A stretch of 64,000 bases of DNA, from NCBI GenBank assembly GCA_003008705.1, contig PDUO01000080.1:100240-164239 (forward strand). The letters are read 5' to 3'. The notes under the pieces are model-generated. The model was not told where the DNA came from. It saw only the letters and a program-made list of their open reading frames with translations, and searched no databases. The stretch is from Pezicula radicicola. Its lineage: Eukaryota > Ascomycota > Leotiomycetes > Helotiales > Dermateaceae. The position numbers and the translations under genes were made by a program. This document shows positions 26,224-38,400 of the stretch, one piece after another. The first letter of the stretch is position 1; the number at the start of each line of letters is the position of its first letter.

Positions 26224-28965
26224 CAGCGGAAGAAGGATGACCAACCCTCTTCTTCACTGGGTCCAGAGGAGAGGACCACGCATGGGACGGTGAATAATCA
26301 AATAAAATTCCAAATACCTACTGTACTATACATAGGGGTGAGGTCCAGTACAGTTCTAGCAGTCGACGAGGAGTTTGCAACTTTGCACGAGCTGGTGGCT
26401 CATTGAGATTTGTGCTGTGGGACAGGTACAACAATACCTAAGGAGTGTGTGTACCTTTCGTGCCTTTGGTGCCTTTGTGTCGCGGCCCGAGGGTCAATTT
26501 GGAGGTCAAGGTCACGGCCACACAGGCTGTCAATTGTCAAAGCCGATTGAAATATCTCATTTCTGCAATCTGCATGCTCCCTTACCGTACTGGTACATCA
26601 ACGTTGTGAACCTCAATCCTGGGACCCAAGACTTCCGGGAATTCTTGGGGTTTGGATGGCCCCCCTGCCTTGCATCCTCGTGAGCATGAGACTTCGAAAA
26701 CTACCTAATCAACTCTCTGCATCGCTGGTAACCGCGCCGACATGGGATTTTTCCTTTCTTTTTCTTTTTCTTTTTGCCCCCTTTCCTTGACCCGCTGCAG
26801 CTGCAGAACCCGACACAGAGTTTCCCTGCAACGGCCGTACAGCAGATGACTTTTGGGTAAAGAGGGCCAATCGCCGTGCTCAAGCTCTGTATGCATCCGC
26901 CCGATTTGCCTTTTTGGAATTGGACTGCATGTGTTGGGCAGGAACAAAGGAACAAAAGAAGCAACCATCATACTACTGTAAGACCTGTCTTCATTCCTGC
27001 TGCTAGGTGCTGTATCCACCTCTGGATAATAAAAATAATAATAATAAGTAATCAATCACACTGTCGATGTTGTTGAATCCGGATCGACCCTTGCGATAGA
27101 CCCCTGCGACCATCACCTGGGGCTTTGTCCAAGCACCACAGCACTCAGCACTCCAGCAGGGCCCCCCAGTAGACTCGCTATGCCCTGCACAACTCCCTGG
27201 AGAGATCAAATCGATCAATAATGACGGTCGCAAGCATCATTGGCCACGATTGACGCCGAGACGAGAAATTCCAAAACATGCATCCAGCCACCGCAACGTC
27301 CTTTTTTCTTTTCCCGCAGTCAGCGGCAAGAGGCCATAATATTAGACAGCCTTTGCTTATATCACCGACCTTGCACTGTCAATAGTGTCATGAGAAGGGT
27401 AGTCCAAAATCACGAGTCAGAAGCAGGCACCACTGATCTAGGGAAAGCAGATAATAAAATGAAAATCATAAAATCATAAAATAGTACTGACGATAGGTAG
27501 CCTCTCTATCCACACGAACATAGCAGACAGCTAGACAGGGTGAGGGCCGATTCTCCGGTCCTCATCGTTTCCTACACTCGCTTTTCCATGCTTTCATTAT
27601 TTTGCCTTTTTTCTGCTTTCCCTCTTCCTCCCAGCAGATTGGGCCTCGGAACGGAAATCCCGCCATCTTCTGTACTATACAGTATAAGGAAGGGGTTCAC
27701 CAGATCAAGATCCTAGGTAGCGAGTCGCAACACGAGATATTCTAACATCCCACAAGTTTAATTGGACTTACCAAGACATAGGGATTCTGGAGCCGTCTGC
27801 TCGTGGACAGTACCACGTACAAGCATTTGCTCTAGGTTGTAAAGCACGTAAGTCCTTCATCTACCATCATCCCATGATGCTGACGTACAGTCCTACTTAC
27901 TTACTGTACCAAGGACCACTTTCATATGCCAGGATTATTCGGGTGATGAAGGACTGAATGAACGCGCAGGGGGGACGATCTAATTATATGTGTCGACGCC
28001 ATGAGACTTGTTTATATCATCACTACTCCAAGACCTCTGGCTGCCCTCTTCCGTAGGATCTCACAATCTAGATCTCATCTAGCCGCAATGGGGCACGTGA
28101 AATAAGAGTACAGTAATTAATAAAGTACGGAGTAGGGGTCAGCGAGTGCTCTATTGCGCGGGGTCGGCCATTGCAAATGTGATAATCGTCCGGTCTGTGG
28201 ACGTGACAGCCGCCCCCCTTTCCTCGTTCCAGGCCCGAGGTCTTTTGCAGGACGCTTCATGACTCGACTCTGCTCCCTGGACTTGGTCTTGCGACGCCAT
28301 CATGGTCAATTAGTGACCGTTAGCTATCGGTAATACTGTGGGAGAGGTGAAGGGCTGCTGATGAAGCACTTTGTACACAATCATCTGTGCACGACAAGTC
28401 TAACAGCATACTCCGTAGTGTACGGAGGTATAGTTTTTCTAGCCCTCGAAGAAGGGCCATAGGGTGGATCGTATACTGAGCTCAGCAACGTTCAGCAGAA
28501 AGAAATCACCGTACAGTAGGTAGTCAAGGCTCAACGCTCAGACTCACTGTGGATCTGCCCGCCCGGAAGGTGCCCTATAACCCGTCTAGGGAATCCCAAC
28601 TTTCATATTATTCCCTTAAAGGGAAGAGCACCAAGTCCTTTAATTGCGACAACTGATACTTTCTTTTTGACGGTTGCAGCTAAGTAGTAGAGGAAGCAGT
28701 GGGTTTGGGTTGATGGGCATTGTCTGGGCTAGAGGGTTGTAGATCGTAAAGAATTCAAGTTAAGCAATAATAAACAAACAGCGCAGCGACTGCTCGAATT
28801 CGAATATTCAAAAATAGTCAGCATAGGATGGATTATTATTGTCCTCCAAATCCAGAAAGGCATGTATCTGCAGAGTATTTGTATTTCGCCCGTGTCGTAC
28901 TTAGAGTTTGCGCATGGTACGGGAGGAAAACAAGGTACCGAATGATTAGTAGTACCGTATTGCAC

Positions 28966-28994
28966 ACAAGCACAAGCACAAGCACAAGCACAAG
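28966..28994. repeat. Microsatellite (ACAAGC)~5
   Basis: About five tandem 6-bp units. They create the Ser-Thr run in an otherwise unsupported open frame. Confidence 0.75.
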
Positions 28995-30700
28995 GTACGG
29001 TACCCAGCAGCTGGAGTCTTGTATTCTCGTTGCCCTCTTTACCTCCTTGCCCGACCCTGACCCCGTCCCAGTAATCCGGGCCATCTCAACGTTCTCCGCG
29101 CGCGGCGGCACCTTAAATGGATCTCCCAGTCGCACAGCAGTCCAGTGCGGAAGTTACTACGACGGCGTGAAATCATTTGAAAATAATGACGCGCCAGATG
29201 CGGATTGCCAATGGCACGGAGAAGGAAGGGCTAGTCCACGAAGAAGGAGAAGCAGAAAAAGCGGCGGCAGCATCACCAGCACAACTCTTTGGGACAGCTG
29301 TCTGGTTCGTGGTAAATCATCTGGTGCTGTCGCAAGCCCAATGCAAACAGCGCGTTGGTGTGAAACATCCAGTTCTTTCGGTCGCTAGAGTACCAGCAAA
29401 GACGAACACTCCACGCCACGATCAGGTACTCCAGCTCGTTCAAATGCTGTAGTTTCCACCCCTCAAGTAACTGATCCTGGCATGCGATGCCCTGTACTGT
29501 ACGACTTTCTCCTTGACCTTTTTGATCCAACACCGTTGGCATTGCGCATCAATTACAACTTTACCACGACCGAGGATTAATCAGAGGCTGTACCACAAAG
29601 CAGCCCCAAATCAATATTTATTTTTGACACTTGGTTTGCCTTGAAAAAAGATTCATATTCATTCATTCTCATTGCGGAGATAGTCGAAGGGCAATTTAAC
29701 TGGCCTGGATCTCAGGCTCTCTCAGCTATGGGCCACCCCTGCCGTTTCGTCAATTTCGTCAATTCGACCCCAATTCGTGTTTAGCCTGGCGAGACTGCAT
29801 GCTCATCTACCTCGACGCATGCAATTATTCGAGGTGCAGGCAAGCAGAGGCTCCCCGAGAGCCTTAATGCGAACCCTTATTTCCTTTAATTTGGTATTGT
29901 AGATCGGATGTGTATGGCCATGGCATCAATCGCAGGTATGGAGAAGAAAACCGGGAAAGTAGAAGATGATAGTGATGATGATATTAGGGGACACGGGATT
30001 ATTGAATGTGACAAGAAGAGAGGAGAAAGAGAACCCGAGGTGCCCGACGATGCAACTCTGACCAACGGGCCTGCTTGCTTCTTCTGCGAGTAGTCTGTCG
30101 TTGCCAGTGTCGCACATGATGATGACCACCGGCCGCACAGCTCATGCTCGTCTACAACCGGGATAGACCTCGGACGGGCGTTGCTGGGAACATGGCATGC
30201 AGCGAAAGACGGGGGCAGGGGATCAGTTCAGGCAGGGTACAGGGTGCAAGGACCCAGGGGACATGGGGGGGGGCAGGGCAGGGCTAGCGATGGAAACGCT
30301 TTTTCCCAGCTGACTGGATTTCACCTGAAGCCACCCGCGCGACGATCACCAACAGACTCGACGACAAGCCTGGTAAGGGCCCTGGCAAGCCTGGTAAGTC
30401 GAGCACCGCATCTGTGCAAGACAGCTAGTTCCGAACTTAGGGTGGCGGCACTAGCACCCGCTTGGACTGCCAGACGGTACTGTAGCGTCTGTAGCGCCTG
30501 GCTCTGCTGCTGTAGTGCGGTCGTCCCCGCTTCTCCTCTCCCAACCCAGGTGTGTGCCTGCATCGTATCGTTGCACTACTGTCCTGTACAGTACTGGGGT
30601 TGGTTAGTCCGTCGCTCCCTCTCTCCAGTAGTAGTAGGTACTTCGACTGGTGCAGCACGGTTCTGTGTACGGGTTTAGTGCTCCACTTTTTGTCCCCCTC

Positions 30701-32183
30701 GACCCTTGTACCCTGCCTGCCTTCTCTCCCTCTCTCTTTCCCTCTTTCTCACACACACACACTCTCTCTCTCTGGGCTGTGTGTGTGTCTCGCTGTCCGT
30801 CTTGGTCTCTTGCTAGCTAGGATGAGGAGCGACAGCGACAGGCGACAAGAAAAAGAGGCTTTGTGTGCCCCTGAACCCCGTCGCTCATCCCCCTCCCGAG
30901 AGTCTCTTCAAGATTGATGGGACCCCCTCCCCCCCGGTCCATACTGGATCTGTATGTAGCATGCTTGGTACTCTGTAGCTGGTCGTGCTGGTGGAGTTAG
31001 TTGTGAGAGCGCGCGCTGGCCGCAGCCGCAGAAGGAAAAAAGGCTCCCTCGCACCCCACCACCTCACCTCACCACCAATAATACCCAGCCCGATCCCAGA
31101 CTATCACAACATCCACCACTCCAGTCCCATCTCCATACATCGACATCAAAAAGCCCCGTCAGCCCAGGCATCGAGTCGAGAATTTCGAAGATCAAGTAGC
31201 GAGTAGCAAGCAAGTAGCAGCATCGATCCCGTACCGACCTACTTACTGTCCATACAGTCCTGCATCAAGAGGATCTTCCTTCGTCCATCAACGACAACAA
31301 CTCAAACGTCAACATCAACATCCAACTACAAGACCACCACCACCACCTACTTTCTATTCGACGACACGACACTACACCACACTACACTACGCAACTCCGA
31401 CACTGTCCATCATCACAAGATCCACATCCACATCACCTACAACCCGTCCGTAGCGTACACCACCACCTCCTCCTCACCACTACTACTACTCCAAATCTCC
31501 GCCGCCCAAGCAGAATTGGAAGGGCTGCAGCTTCCACTATTAGCCATCAGACCTACATCCTAGATTATCACCATCAACACCCATCATCTAATCCACGTAT
31601 CCCCATTGCAAATACTCAACACTGCACTGCAGTATCCGAACCAGCCTCGCTCCTCTGCCCACTCAAGTCCAGTCAGGACTCGATCTGCAGTCTGTGTCTT
31701 AAGATCCCTCTTCCCCCGCACCATCGTCGTTCTAGCATCCACTGTCTCACCAAGATAAGACGCCGTCGTCTTTTTAGCACCATCTCCAACTGTCACCGCA
31801 TCTCACCGACGCTACTCTAGCATTTCCCAAGAAAAGGCCTATAACTGCTTTCCAGACGGCGTCTAGGCACTTCCGTTGTGTTTACCCTCTAGTTGCGGCA
31901 CTACTATCCCGTGCCTCCTAACTAGACTACCGGTTTCCACTGCAAATCACACGCCCTGCAGCTGTGAAAGCCTCATATCGTCGGGCCTTTACGTGGTGCC
32001 CACTTCCTGGTCCGAGTTGAGGGGCGTGCAGGTGCCTTGCCTAGTTTATATCTCCTCTCCCTCACCCAGCGGCCGCCGTTGCACTTGACCTCTCTGTGTC
32101 TTTTCCCTCCTATACCAACCTCTACAAACCACCACTCTTCCACACACACACACGCACACACAAATACGCATACCGTTATTATC
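30701..32183 (+). promoter_or_regulatory. Probable long promoter / 5' leader of the flbD-like gene
   Basis: The plus strand becomes strongly C, A and T-rich, with CT/CA simple repeats (30720-30790), CACCACC and ATC-rich stretches (31050-31620) and ACACACAC just before the start codon (32142-32162). This composition is common in long 5' leaders of fungal developmental regulators. Upstream ATGs exist (for example 30821), so uORF control is possible. The transcription start cannot be placed by eye. Confidence 0.5.
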
Positions 32184-33137
32184 ATGACTTCTCATCGCCG
32201 GGGGCCTTGGTCCCAGAACGAAGATGCCTATTTAGTTCAGCTTGTTCACACTCAAGGTGCCCTGAACTGGGTTCGAATTGCACAGTTGATCGGCTCACGA
32301 TCACCCAAGCAGTGTAGGGAACGATATCACCAAAACTTGAAACCATCTTTAAACCACGAGCCCATCAGCCCCGAGGAAGGGTTGATGATTGAACGTTTGG
32401 TTGGAGAGATGGGCAAGCGATGGGCAGAAATCGCACGAAGGCTCCACGGCCGAAGTGACAATGCCGTAAAGAACTGGTGGAACGGCAGCATGAATCGCAG
32501 GCGGCGTCTCGTGCTGCGACGAAGACCTTCATCTCACGGACAATCTACGGCCTTCGATGAACGAGAACAGTCACTCTCCTTTGCACGCCCAGCCAACCGA
32601 CCGCTTACCATCTCCTCGGCCTCATATGCCACTTCACGATTCACCATGGATGCTCCGCTTCCATCGCCGTCAGTCTCAGAAATTTCGAGGGCCGAATCAG
32701 TGGACGGAGCTCCCTCTCTAGTTTCGGATTCGGGCTCAACATATACGACTTCACCTCGGGCAGCACCATCGCCCACCATCGAGCTACCTCCGCTCAATTC
32801 ATTCTCCGGTTACCGCCGACCTTCTCTCCCAGCTTTACAGTTCAGACCGAATCAATTTCAGTCTGATGCTGATTACCAAGCTCAGGCCTTTTCAGCTCGA
32901 TTCCATGGCGATTCGAAGGTGCATGGCTTGAGTACACTTTCCGCGCCACTATACCGACCAGCGGAGCACCGGCATAGTGGCACTCCTTCTCCAGGAGAGT
33001 ATTACCATGCGGATACTCGCCCGCAAATCTTGACTGCTCCACCGACTCCCGTGCAGTTGCCACCTCTACAGATGCACCGCACGGAGCAGCCCTCTGCACG
33101 AGATTCGAGGATGCACCTTTCATCTTTGCTCGGTTAA
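32184..33137 (+). CDS. flbD: FlbD-type R2R3 Myb developmental regulator
   Basis: Nuclear Myb protein homologous to Aspergillus FlbD and Neurospora RCA-1; FlbD helps switch from vegetative growth to conidiation. It is a single exon of 317 aa. Two Myb repeats occupy about residues 5-105: R2 with HRRGPWSQNEDAYLVQLV and WVRIAQLIGSRSPKQCRERY, R3 with EEGLMIERLVGEMGKRWAEI and GRSDNAVKNWWNGSMNRR. The linker NLKPSLNHEPISPEEG is typical of FlbD. The remainder is Ser/Pro-rich and ends in a short LSSLLG tail. The ATG at 32184 is chosen because the Myb domain begins just after it; the frame continues open upstream to 32037 only through leader-like sequence. The long gene-free region before it suggests complex regulation. 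Confidence 0.93.
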   Translation: MTSHRRGPWSQNEDAYLVQLVHTQGALNWVRIAQLIGSRSPKQCRERYHQNLKPSLNHEPISPEEGLMIERLVGEMGKRWAEIARRLHGRSDNAVKNWWNGSMNRRRRLVLRRRPSSHGQSTAFDEREQSLSFARPANRPLTISSASYATSRFTMDAPLPSPSVSEISRAESVDGAPSLVSDSGSTYTTSPRAAPSPTIELPPLNSFSGYRRPSLPALQFRPNQFQSDADYQAQAFSARFHGDSKVHGLSTLSAPLYRPAEHRHSGTPSPGEYYHADTRPQILTAPPTPVQLPPLQMHRTEQPSARDSRMHLSSLLG

Positions 33138-35447
33138 GGAGATAAAATGTGGCTCCTGAGACTTTAGAAAATGGGAATATTTTTTTTCTTTATCACAATC
33201 AACCCGCTGTCGACTCTCCTGGGCTTTGGAGGAACATGTTTCGAATATGGGAGGCATCGTTATGTGCAACGTCTTTTATGTCTTATGATCTTGGGCAATA
33301 GTCCTTAATACCATGTATTTTCAGCTAGATACCCAATCACACCATGTCCGTATAGTACCGACAACGTATATACAGGAGCTTACAATAATTTAAGAAATAT
33401 AAAGCATTATGTTATCTGCTCAAGAAGCAGAGCAATTTTCCTGAACGCTGAACATTTCCACATTCGCTATTTCCAAGGGGAAGAAGTCTAGACCCTCGCT
33501 ACTGTGTCAGAGTACTCTAAGGATGCTTCTTTGACAAGTATGTCTAGAAGACGGCTTCCAAATTTGCTACAATGCCAAACCTACACTACCAGCTTAGAAA
33601 ATCGCTGTAGGCCTAGAACCACGAGAAAAGTCCCAGTGCTTCAAGTGGTGGAGAAAAGTTATCCAACTACCAAGACCCCAATTCCCTGTAGATTGTGAGG
33701 GCCAAAAGGGCTTAACCGACTCAAGCTTAGAGGATTCGCTGTCACTCCCGAGAAGCCTATATAAGCCTAAAGTATGATGCCAACAAAGCCATTACCACTA
33801 ACAAACGATGGACGACGATCAGTGATATGTTGGTTGGTCGTTGAGTGCCCCCAGCACGAGTAGCGAGTGAACTGCTGGACTGTGATGCTACCGTACTCCG
33901 TATAGTGATTACTGCGACATGTACTGAGTGCGATTTCGCAAGGCAAAGCGGAAACCCCAAAGATGGCTCAAAAGATGGGATGCCAACGCCGTTGCATGGG
34001 GGCCCAGATCGGTGTCACCATACTGGACGGTATCTTCCACCGTCGTCCTTCCTGCCCTAAACATCTGAGATGCAAGCCCAAAGTTCCCCAACGCAACACC
34101 CGACTGGCTACCTAATCTACGATTCCCAAAAACCATCGATCAACAAAAAGCTTCAGGGCGCTCGTTGGGACGGTGTACCGTGTGTGCAGTGCGACGTGTC
34201 GCTCACTCGAGCCTGCCTCGAACCCTTCCTCCGCCCCCCTAAAGACAGCGAACCATGCTGGTGGGTATGGCAAAATCTGGAGAAGATCGAACCCGAAGTT
34301 CGCATTACCCTTTTTCCCTACCGCCTTTTCTTTTTTTTTCGTTCTTTCGTTCTTTTTTTCCCCTTCTTCTTTTTTGGACCACTCCAAACAGAACGAATGA
34401 GTAACGGATGTGATGAAATGGTGTGGTAGACAGAGTTTGCTTTTCCGACTTCAGGTTTCTGACCGCCAATCAATCATTGATCTTGCTCGATCCTTTCTCC
34501 TTCTCTCCTTCTTACAAGGTTCACTTATTAATATACTACTTTAAGTACTACGGTACTGCACTGCACAAAGCTTAAATTCCCATATATTGCTGCGTCCACG
34601 ACTTTTTTTTGTCTGATCGAACGACCTGAAACCGGGTTCCTTTGGGGTCCAATAATTCCAAGTATCTACCTTCTCACCAGGAATAATAGATAGGACGGAC
34701 GGTATGATATGAAATAATTTGATTGATTGATTTGTGATATCACAATAAGAAAATTCCGGGTCTCTGACTCGCCGATCAAGATCTTGGCTGCACCACTGAC
34801 TGGTCTTGGTGATTGTCTCGTTTATCGGACTCCCGCACGATGCTTGCCGAAGATCCTGTGGCCTGGTTTGTGGTGTGTGCACAGCTTTTGTCGGTGTGGG
34901 ACTGCAGTGTACTATGCTTCCCCAATAGGCACGTAGGAGACGGTACTTATGGCAACACAGGCACTCGAATACGCATCCATCAATCACTCTTGCCATTACT
35001 ATTTGCTTTCGGTCTATTTTTAATGCCTACGCTTCATTTTTCCTTTCGTGTTGTCTATCTTAGGAGGAGGGCCTCCTCCACAAGCATTCAATGCCAGTGG
35101 TCGGGTCTTTAAGTGGTCGTCAAAAGCTTCTTAGTTAATCAGGCAGGTGGCATGATCTCTCCATGGATAGATAGCAAGTAGCTGCTTTATTCCCTCTCTA
35201 CACTTCCATTGAAATGTCTGTAATTATATCCAACGACAATGGGTATACTTTGACAGAAAAGATACGATCTACCCTAACACCATGACATGTGCCACATCCC
35301 ATCTCTCTATTAGAAAACCTGTTTTCCGTGTTTGCCAAAATCCTCCAATGTGCCCCCAAGAAAACTCCCTCGCTGTATGCTTCAAGTAACATATCATTAT
35401 CCTTACCCGTCGTCTAATATCACACACACATTGTGCGACCCGTCCAT
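33138..35447. other. Convergent intergenic region, flbD / OGT
   Basis: 2.3 kb holding both 3' ends. No recognisable gene. It has poly-pyrimidine runs (34320-34375) and GTAC words near 33350 and 33890-33920. Confidence 0.5.
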
Positions 35448-38400
35448 TTACAGGTATATGTCACCCCCTTCATTATTAACCCACCGTCGCCATGCTTCGT
35501 CATACGCTGATTCCAAATCGGATACCCAACGCTTGGTATCGAAGAGTGCACAAGTCCACCTGCTGTCATACAACAGCTTTCGGAGCTCCCCCAAGCGACC
35601 GACTCCTTCTCCGCGACCCGAGGGATGTGCCCTGTATGAAAACCCATTGGCAAGCTTGATGGCAAAGTCCTCGTACTGCTGGTCATCATTAGCAATCAAT
35701 TCTGATGCTGCCAGGCGCCCTTCTTCCCCACGCGGCAAAGCACCCTTGAGAATCGACGCCGCCATACGAGAACACATCTTGTATTTATAACGGGGTAGAG
35801 TAAGAAGCGGTGTGCTAGACCAGAGGATATCGGCAGCTGTAGTATGTGCATTACACTCGGGAGTATCTAAGAAAAGGTCGCAGACACGAGCTCGAGAAAT
35901 GTGCTGGTGTTTCGGAGCGACGTCCGTGAACCAAATGCGCGAGGCAACACTCTCTCCAGCCCAATCCTGTGCAGTCCGTTTCAAGTTACTTTCACCCAAG
36001 TCCGGGAAGCGTAGCAGCCACAAGATGGCCTTAGGGACTTTGTCCAAAATTCGTAACCAGGTGCGGAATGTTGTGGGTTCAATCTATTATATGGTGAGCA
36101 CTTGGTAATCGACAGCAAGGAGACAGAGGATGGTAATAACAGGCACAAACGACTAACCTTATACAACTGGTTGAAGTTTCCAAGAATGATAGCATCGTCA
36201 GATAGACTGGGAAAGATTTCCTTCCGCATCTGCCACCTTCGAGCTTGTTCATCCTCCCACGACATTTGATTTTCGCGGGGTTCTGACTGAGCATGATCAC
36301 AGCAGAAAAAGGTTTCCCGACAAAAAATGATATTTTCCGAGTATACCCAATCCTCCTCTCCGAAGGACTGCTCATCTCGTAACTGATCATCGAGATCAAG
36401 GTTCCTCCGCCATGGTCGAAGAGTCTCTGGTGGGATTGCAGTTTCGTCTGCCAGGATATAGTCACACCATTCAGCACCTAATGTACCAGCAAATCCCATA
36501 AATGACATCTGGATAGGTGCCGGGCGAGCTGCAAATACCTCATTCCGAGCGCCCCTGGTGTATCCATTTAAGTTCACCAAAATGTGAATACCATCTTGCA
36601 CAATTTGCTGGACAAGTCGGTCCGAAGGCCAATCACTTACATCGCGAAAGACTGGAGCTTCTCGCTCGATCTGTTGCCGGTGGATTGAGTGATCACTGGC
36701 TGTCAAGGCATAGCAGAAGGCCTTTGCTCGAGAAGGATGGTGCAATCCAAAAACGGATTGCATTCTGAGCCAGTTAGCAAACAATTTAGACTTAAAATTA
36801 AATTCTGTCTGACTTACAGATGCGCGAGTGGATGGTTGTTGAAGTCCGATGAGACGTAACCAATATTAAGATGTGGAGCTGGCGGAGACGGCGGCGGAAA
36901 GACGGATCCTTGCATCCACGATGATCTCAGTGTAGAGCAAGAAATCCGGAGAGCATTACGCTGAGATATCATCCTAATGTCCTTAGCCGAGAGAGGACAT
37001 GTGAATGTGTGGAAAGGCAGGACTGTCGGTGCTGAAGGGACAGAAAGAGCGCCTGGGAACTGCGGCCGAGGGTAGCAAGACGGAGGCAGGACCGTCTTCT
37101 TGATGTGCTTATCGTGATACCACCGATACATAGCCCTCTTAATTGCCCGTTCTATCAGTCTTGTCACCCGCGCCCCTTCCCACCGCTGTCCAGCCCACGC
37201 GCTGAGTGTAATATGCATATTAGCTCTTTTCTCTGCTGGCCATCGGCCCCCGCTATCCGCAGCCTCCAATTGCTGGAGTATTTGGGAAAGCGCGGCTTGG
37301 TCCCGGAGAACTCCACGGCCCCAGTTCGAGCCATCTTTCAGCTGTCTCTCAACGATGTCCACTACGCGCTTCATCCACCCACCACCACCGCCTGTAGACC
37401 TAGCTTCAGCAATCATACCAACCTCATCAACGTGCCATTTGTCACGTTTGCCCCCGTCAAGAATCACGCCTCCCCGTCCAGCCCAATCGCAAACAGAGTT
37501 AAGAGCATTCGCGAGCCCACAAACGGCTTCTGCAAAGTCAGGACTTGATGCTACAGCACGTCTGTAGTATTCAATTGCATCACTGGTTCGGCCCTGATCT
37601 TTGACTGCATTTGCTAGATTGGCAAGAGCAATATCGAATGTACTATCACAAGCAACAGCTTGTTCATACATCTTGATTGCAGCAGTAAGCTGACCGATAT
37701 CCTTCAGCAAACTCCCTAGGTTCGTATAGAGGTGTGCATGTCTTGAATCGAGGTTGAGACCGTAATTGTAGTACGCAAGTGCCAACGCCACACCACTTCC
37801 TGGCACAACTCCAGGTATAGCCGGGAGAGCAGCACTTTCTCGTTGTAAAAGAGGACGAGGAGAGACTGGCTGTTGAACGCTAGCCAAAAGAATCCCGACG
37901 TTATTTGCAGTTGATGGGCTAGGTTGCAAGGACAGTGAAAGATAATACAGTGCTAAGATATCTCCAACACCAGTCGGCATGGTGGACACTCTTTGTGATG
38001 AGCTTGTGTTTGACATGGCATCTTGAAAAATCTTTGCGAGAGACAGAAGAGAGTTGCTAGTGGTAGCAATAGCAGCTCGTCGCGCAACACCTTCCGCGAC
38101 ATGACGAAGCCCAGGGAGTTCACCGTTCTTCGCGAAGACTAATCTGGCAGTCTGTAGGGCTTTATCTGGGGGTAGAAGCAATGGCGCTGAACTCGGTGTT
38201 GGTAACGGAGATCTGAAGTCCGTTCTCAGCGTTGTATAGCCGTCAAGAGACACAACATCGATAATCTTCCGAATGAGCCCTTGTATTCTATTTAGGCGGG
38301 TGCCTGCGCTGATTAATACTGCGTCTTCGAAAGCTTTTGCAGCTCCACTGACGTCTCCTAGGGCATACAACATATTCCCTTTGGCATGAACAAGAGCCAG

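Larger units (their letters stand above)
23934..30700. other. Very long gene-free tract
   Basis: About 6.8 kb in which no frame has convincing protein-like composition, splice continuity or a recognisable domain. The longest open frame (28828-29388) is repeat-driven and Ser/Thr/Arg-rich. The tract contains scattered GTAC words (near 24512, 26325, 27673, 27898, 28100, 28512, 29495, 30585) and several microsatellites. It is most simply extended upstream regulatory DNA of the flbD-like gene; unrecognised small or non-coding genes cannot be excluded. Confidence 0.5.

Noticed and set aside
28828..29388. 186-codon open frame in the long intergenic tract
   Set aside because: Much of it is produced by a 6-bp microsatellite and Arg/Ser-rich low complexity; no domain, no splice continuation, competing frames on both strands.
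30181..30917. Overlapping open frames of 165 and 121 codons on the plus strand
   Set aside because: Frames are driven by CT/GT simple repeats and biased composition; no recognisable motif.
32037..32183. Upstream extension of the flbD reading frame
   Set aside because: The extra 49 residues are encoded by simple-repeat leader sequence; the Myb domain starts right after the ATG at 32184.
34070..34429. 119-codon frame between flbD and OGT
   Set aside because: Contains a long poly-Phe run from a pyrimidine tract; no homology-like features.
37105..37548. 147-codon open frame on the plus strand
   Set aside because: It is the antisense shadow of the OGT coding exon, whose own frame is strongly conserved.
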